DNA of 64,000 bases from Spirodela intermedia (lineage: Eukaryota > Streptophyta > Magnoliopsida > Alismatales > Araceae), in assembly GCA_902729315.2 (NCBI GenBank), contig LR746273.1, positions 2,705,001 to 2,769,000 on the forward strand, read 5' to 3'. This document shows positions 58,733 through 64,000 of this stretch, in pieces. Numbering within the stretch: the stretch's first letter is position 1; every line of letters starts with the position of its first letter. Under the pieces are notes generated by a model that was given only the letters and a program-made list of their open reading frames with translations, was not told the DNA's origin and made no database searches. The translations under genes were made by a program, and so were the position numbers.

Positions 58733-61091
58733 TGACGTGACTCAGTCGTTGTATGTTAAATCACGCAAATTTAAAATTTATAAAACTAGAAAATACGAAT
58801 TTTCGGATATTTAGAAGTATTTCTAAATAAATATATCAATTATAATTCAATAAAAATTCCAAAAATAGCGGTAATTTTCCAGGTCGATCACAGGGATGTA
58901 ATATAATATCTGGTAATTATTCATAATTTTTCTCAATGAGTACGATTTTCTTACGAATTTTATACTATGAAATAAAAAGGAAATATATTTAAAATTCACA
59001 AAAAAAAGAGGAAATAAGGGTGCGGACGTCAGGATGACGTCAGCGCCCGGCGAACGCGAATCAGGCGGAAACAGAGTTCCGCCCGGCGATTCTTACGTAG
59101 GCGATTACAGACGACTCAATTAATCAAATTAAGATCTGTAAAAGCCGGAAGAATCGTAATTGAACGAAGTATAGTTTGGTAAATAAAAATCAACAAAGTA
59201 TCATTAAATGAAGCGTAAATTAAATTGAAAGCAGGAAAACAGAGTTCCGGCGTCGCGACGGCGATGCGTCGGCGATGCGTCGGCGATGCACCGGAATCTT
59301 GAGCGTTCGGGAGGATCGTCGTGCAGTGTCCATGGCCTCGAAGGCTCTCCTTGGACAAAGACGACGTGGTCAATCTCTAGATAAAGTAGGAAAACAGAGT
59401 TCCGGCGTCGCGACGGCGACGCGTCGGCGATGCACCGGAATCCTGAGCGTTCGGGAGGGTCGTCGTGCAGTGTCCACGGCCTCAAAGGCTCTCCTTGGAC
59501 AAAGACGACGTGGGCAATCTCTAGATAAAGCAGGAAAATAGAGTTCCGGCGTCGCGACGGCGACGCGTCGGCGATGCACCGGAATCCTGAGCGTTCGGGA
59601 GGGTCGTCGTGCAGTGTCCACGGCCTCGAAGGCTCTCCTTGGACAACGACGACGTGGGCAATCTCTAGATAAAGCAGGAAAACAGAGTTCCGGCGTCGCG
59701 ACGGCGACGCGTCGGCGATGCACCGGAATCCTGAGCGTTCGGGAGGGTCGTCGTGCAGTGTCCACGGCCTCGAAGGCTCTCCTTGGACAAAGACGACGTG
59801 GGCAATCTCTAGATAAAGCAGGAAAGCAGAGTTCCGGCGTCGCGACGGCGACGCGTCGGCGATGCACCGGAATCCTGAGCGTTCGGGAGGGTCGTCGTGC
59901 AGTGTCCACGGCCTCGAAGGCTCTCCTTGGACAAAGACGACGTGGGCAATCTCTAGATAAAGCAGGAAAACAGAGTTCCCGTGTCGCGACGGCGACGCGT
60001 CGGCGATGCACCGGAATCCTGAGCGTTCGGGAGGGTCGTCGTGCAGTGTCCACGGCCTCGAAGGCTCTCCTTGGACAAAGACGACGTGAGCAATCTCTAG
60101 ATCTTCTCGTGAAGTCTAGAGACCAATGAAGTGGGTCGTCGAATCGTCTCCGGCGGCTGTCACCCGGCGGAGCGGAAAAACGGCGACTTTGCGGCTCTTC
60201 GGCGGCTGTCACCTGACGGAGAGGAGCTGGATGGAGGTGAGGCGCATGTTAGGGAGCTTCATCCTCAGGTCCGCGCAGCAAGAGGAGGCTCTTCATCGCA
60301 TCTGGTACGCTCTCAGGAGGTGGCGACTGGTCTCCCGGCGGATCGTCCTCTTCCCGACGGCGGCTTGTTCGTCGATCAATCGGAGATGATTTACTCGATG
60401 GATTGCGATCCTTTTATCGCGAATCGTTCAGAAATTTTAGTAGCAATGCTCCGCGAATCGCGTTGACGAGATTTTCGCCGATGATCCAGCGATTCCGGTT
60501 GCTTAATCCTTCACTGGCGATCTGCAGGAAAGTCGCGATAATCAGTTAAAAATATATGAATTTTGACTCTAGGAGGATTCGAACCCGCGGCGGTCGCCGG
60601 CCCCTGAACAAGGTGTGACGCGGGTTTAGTCCCACATCGGTTGTGCGCGGATTATTTGGGCGAATATATAGTAAAGTTAGCTTTGTAGGCAAAATCCTCT
60701 CGCGTGTACGACCACTCCTTGCCCCACAGCCGGCTGACCACCGGTGACGTGGAAGGGGAGTGGCGCACACGTGCCCCTATCGATCCAAGCAAGCCGCTCG
60801 AGCCCCTGCTCGCGGCTACTCCCCGACTGCGCTTCCGACCTGCTTGCGGGCCCGGCTGGCCGGCGGGTCTCCCCATTTTGCAATATTTTTATTTTTATTT
60901 CTTGTTCTTCGTTTATCTCAAAACTAAGACTGTAAAAATCGTATAAAATCACATAATTACCCAAAAATTCACGTTAATCAACTGAAAACCACTTTTCATG
61001 CTTTAACACAAATATAAGTCTATTTATCATGAGTTAAGGCTAAAACTATATTATTTACTAATTATTAACTCATGATAATGAAGACTTATCA
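58733..61091 (+). mobile_element. Inner-family LTR, copy 3, inserted in outer LTR B
   Basis: 2,359 bp, from TGACGTGACTCAG to GACTTATCA, flanked by a perfect 5-bp duplication GCACG (58,728-58,732 and 61,092-61,096). Outer copy A supplies the empty site (ATGTTGCTCAACATGCCATA at about 53,122-53,141). It is CpG-rich and the best preserved of the three inner copies. It carries the 144-bp array, and a G+C-rich segment at 60,126-60,470 that aligns with a decayed counterpart in copy 2, so its open frames there are not supported as a captured gene. No PBS, PPT or coding region is present, as expected for a solo LTR. Confidence 0.87.
59231..60102 (+). repeat. 144-bp tandem array, six units, inside inner LTR copy 3
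   Basis: Unit starts at about 59,231, 59,386, 59,530, 59,674, 59,818 and 59,962. Each unit begins near GCAGGAAAACAGAGTTCCGG and ends CAATCTCTAGATAAA. The first spacing is 155 because of an extra GATGCGTCGGC-type duplication; the rest are exactly 144. Units are nearly identical. Because 144 is a multiple of three and the unit lacks stops in some frames, it creates long open frames on both strands (280 codons on minus, 171 on plus) made of 48-residue repeats. These are best seen as by-products. Confidence 0.92.
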
Positions 61092-62149
61092 GCACGCCAC
61101 ATGACCAAGTAGATATGACCTAGCAGCTCATGATGTACTATGATATTATGAACTTAAGTCTTGCACATATCATCATCAAGGATATAAAGATAATAATTGA
61201 TTATTTTTTGATAAAATAGATATTTATTGATTATCTTTAAAATTTCAACGATAGTTGTAGATACGATAATCCATTCTTCCCTCCTTTGCATGATTGACAT
61301 TTCTAGTGATCAGAAAGCTTGTTCCTTCCTCCCTTGACTACAAGCAAGGCCTATGGCAAGTGGCCAGCTTTCCCTTCTCCCCCTTGATGATAGTGACAGC
61401 GTGGTCAACTCTTTTTTTGGTGGATCTCTCAAACAAGCGGCACAGTACTTTCGGGTGATACTTCTGCGACTTCTGGCGTGGTGTGGTATGACAAAAAAAC
61501 CCAAGCCACCACACTGGTGTCTCCAGTTGCTCAGGAGGCAGACTAAACTTGGGCAATTATTTTTCTTACTTTCAGTATTTACTTACTTACTTTTGTCATT
61601 TATTTAAATTTTACAATAAATTATTTTCGTTTCATGCACGTTTTGATTGAAATGAGTAGAACTAATTCAAAACTTGATGAATGATATTTGTTCTTCTTTT
61701 GAATCCTCTAAAACGCATCTAAGATCAAGCTAAGACCATTTCTAACTTATTTTAAATTGATTTTCATAGTCGAATCTCGACATATTCACATTCTTAGGGC
61801 TCCACAAATAATAAGTATTTTTTAAATTTTGAATGTGAAATCACCAAGATTAAAGGCTGATTAATGAGCAAAATAAGTTGGAGACATTCACGACTGACCT
61901 CATGTCATGTGTGTGAATCTTCGAGCACACATTCATCTGAGAAAATAAGTTGACTGTAGTTCTTTATTTCTTCATTTTCATCTTATTTCTCTCTTCCCTC
62001 TCTCATGTGACCTCTCTTCTCTCTTCATCTCTTGCGAGATCTCTCCCTTTTTCTCCCTCTTTCTCAATCAATCTCCTTCTCTTTCTCTCTCTTAATTGAT
62101 CTCTCTCTTTCTCTCTTGTGAGACTTTTCTCTCTCTCCATCTCACGTGA

Positions 62150-62360
62150 GATTTCTCTCCTCCTCTCTCTTTCTCTCCCTTTTGCGAGAGATCTCATCCC
62201 TTCTCTCTCTTGTGAGAGCTCTCTCCTCCTTTCTCGTTCTCTCCCTTTTGCGAGAGATCTCATCCTTTGTATCTCTCATGAGAGCTCTCTCTCCTCCTCT
62301 CTCTTTCTCTCCTTTTCGCGAGAGATCTTATCCATTATCTCTCTCTCATGAGAGCTCTCT
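62150..62360 (+). repeat. 66-68-bp tandem array, three units, inside outer LTR B
   Basis: Each unit is CT-rich and holds GCGAGAGATCT and, about 30 bases later, a GAGAGCTCTC palindrome. GCGAGAG starts at 62,184, 62,250 and 62,318. Outer copy A has one such unit (about 54,190-54,255). Confidence 0.85.
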
Positions 62361-62640
62361 CTTCTCTCACTTATCTCTATCTCTTTTCTTCCTTCTTTTT
62401 ATCTACTTTACTTCCTCTATTCTTCTCACCTCACCCCTTCTATTTTATTATTTCTATTAAATATTAATAAAAATACAAAAATTACTTTGTATATAAATTA
62501 AATTAAATTTCATGATGGATTAATTAATCTTCTTGTGTTCAACCTGAGACTTACTCCTATACTAATATTTTATAAGTCTTAGTTATAAATGTTATTAGAT
62601 AGTATGTATTTAAACATAATGACAAGTGCACACCAGTGGA

Positions 62641-64000
62641 CCCTAATATGCCCTCCTAAACAAGCCAAACATTTTGGGACTTAACAGTCACATGTTGCTA
62701 GATTGTGCATAAAATTTCTCTTCACTTTAACATCCAATGAATGTTTTCAGTACTATATGAATATTAAATCTTGGAACTTCATAATTTGAGTGATATTACC
62801 TTAATTCAATCCATGCTTGTATATAATTCATAATAGATTAGAACACATTAGTTATAATATGATACTTAATCTATATTTCGAAATAACTTTCAAATGAATG
62901 ATTTCATCATCAAGTTGATGAAGTTAACTTCATAATTTTATTCTATGTGAAGATAACAAAATTATCCTTCCACATCATCAAAATAATTTAAGCACTTAAA
63001 CCCAATAGAAAGTTTCAATAGATACATACTTTCTAGAGGTGTAAATATATAATGGCGAGCTAATTACTTGCCATCAAATTAAATCCTAATAGTCTTGAAC
63101 TAATTACTTTTGGAAGAGTTTTAAAAAGTGTTACCTAGTCTCTTGAGATTTTTGATAATTTTTTTAAAAACAAGTTTTATATCATTACAATTTGTGAACT
63201 CCATTTCATGAATTTATTCAATGTTTTGTAATATTTGAAATCTAAAACCTATATCTCAACACTAAATAAGATATTGTTGGGTTTAGCTATGCTCAGTATG
63301 GTCTTTACAAATTAATTAGTATAAGATAAACATTTTAAAGCATTAGACAGCTTGGTCCTCTTTAGCCATGCTCAGCTTGGTAAATATCCCTATAGATTTC
63401 ATTTCATATTAGACAAACACCATTGTTTATCATGGTTTGGTGCTCCTTGCATGATGATTTCTAACAAAAGCATTGTCTCTATATTAATATCAAGTTAAAG
63501 TAACACCAAACCAATAAAATGTTAGCTTGCATCTACCTTTAGATTGGCTACTATTATCTAACAAAAATATACAAAATATTTAAATTTTCAATTATCTTGG
63601 TATATGACTTGAGTTCATACTCAATGCTAGTGGTAGCATTTTACACAATGAGCCCTTTAAAATCAAATAAGAACAAAATTGAAACTTATCACATTAATTT
63701 GAGCTTTAACAAGAGCAGAGTTAGGTCAAATAAGAAGAAATCTTGAAATCTCGATGGAACAATAAAATGCCATATCTCCTAGAGAAAAAAAAGTTTGGAG
63801 TATTTTTAATGAGTCAAATATTTATTAAAGCATATAATAGTTGTAAAATGGTCAATCTAACTTGTTATAATAGTAGATGCAATGGTTTGTCATTGCTTGA
63901 TGGTGTTGCTTGGTGAATCAACTCTTTTTTCTTTGATAAAAATATATGAGTTCCTATACTTTTAATTGCCAACCCCAATGAGACTTTATCAAAAGTTAGT
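62641..64000. other. AT-rich right edge, nothing assigned
   Basis: No LTR end, coding motif or RNA gene was recognised on either strand. The region resembles the other repeat debris in composition. Confidence 0.35.

Larger units (their letters stand above)
57943..62635 (+). mobile_element. Outer-family solo LTR, copy B, interrupted by inner copy 3
   Basis: Starts TGTTAAAGCTAGAT and ends GACAAGTGCACACCA (TG...CA). Flanks are GTGGG and GTGGA (57,938-57,942 and 62,636-62,640), a 5-bp duplication with one change. Its own sequence is 57,943-58,732 plus 61,097-62,635, about 2.33 kb, and aligns with copy A along its length in the same direction. Near its right end it has a three-unit tandem array that is single in copy A. 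Confidence 0.82.

Noticed and set aside
59231-60102. CRISPR-like repeat array
   Set aside because: Units are contiguous 144-bp copies with no spacers, in a plant nuclear LTR.
59370-60212. 280-codon minus-strand frame of 48-residue repeats as a protein gene
   Set aside because: It lies in the 144-bp array inside a solo LTR; the plus strand is open too, and sister LTR copies lack it.
60126-60466. Open frames of 87 and 111 codons as a captured gene in inner copy 3
   Set aside because: The segment aligns with a decayed counterpart in inner copy 2, so it is ordinary LTR sequence.
60575-60585. B-box-like GGTTCGAATCC on the minus strand, suggesting a tRNA gene or SINE
   Set aside because: No A box, anticodon stem or cloverleaf could be drawn around it, and it recurs as part of the LTR.
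62003-62460. Arg/Glu-rich and Ser/Leu-rich frames near the right end
   Set aside because: Translations of the CT/GA-rich tandem array in outer LTR B; a similar pair occurs at 54,035-54,357 in outer LTR A.
48924-62635. Outer LTRs A and B as the two ends of one large retrotransposon
   Set aside because: Each has its own matching flanking 5-bp duplication, and no primer-binding site or polyprotein was seen between them.

Overview
The window looks like nuclear DNA of a flowering plant, most likely a monocot. Coding exons are split by introns, the plant-specific families SHI/STY, BURP/PG1-beta and Mei2 C-terminal-RRM are present, several genes have very GC-rich third codon positions (extreme in the BURP gene), and long (GA)n/(CT)n tracts sit near gene starts. 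No prokaryotic, organellar or CRISPR signal was seen. The species is not identified.

Positions 1-38,000 are the gene-bearing half. Six protein genes can be supported: an SHI/STY zinc-finger transcription factor (5,076-6,284, +); a Mei2 C-terminal-RRM-only RNA-binding protein (13,052-14,493, +); a secreted leucine-rich-repeat protein without a kinase (19,841-21,145, -); an 11-exon 2-oxoglutarate/Fe(II) dioxygenase (22,287-27,137, -); a RING-CH membrane E3 ligase that seems to lack its last exon (29,337-33,649, +); and a single-exon PG1-beta-like BURP cell-wall protein (35,984-37,819, +). Exon joins were worked out by hand from phase, splice sites and family motifs. Two introns, in the SHI and dioxygenase genes, appear to be GC-AG instead of GT-AG. 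The genes are independent units and no pathway or operon links them.

Positions 38,000-64,000 are a repeat compartment, AT-rich and without an intact host gene. It holds a decayed Ty1/Copia body (gag and RT/RNase H, minus strand) interrupted by a complete small non-autonomous LTR element (43,564-44,891; TG...CA LTRs, primer-binding site, polypurine tract, 5-bp target duplication, GC-rich 21/42-bp repeat payload) and a decayed Ty3/Gypsy reverse transcriptase fragment (about 48,065-48,520, -).

The most striking structure is a set of nested solo-LTR-like elements. Two copies of an outer family (48,924-54,514 and 57,943-62,635) each contain an insertion of the same inner family, at different sites and in opposite relative orientation. 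One inner copy carries a third-level insertion (50,394-52,187). Target duplications can be read, and the sister copy supplies the empty site in each case. In the second nest the inner copy has grown a six-unit 144-bp tandem array and the outer copy a three-unit 66-bp array, while the sister copies have one unit each. This layered structure, with arrays expanded inside LTRs, is the best candidate here for something not yet described.
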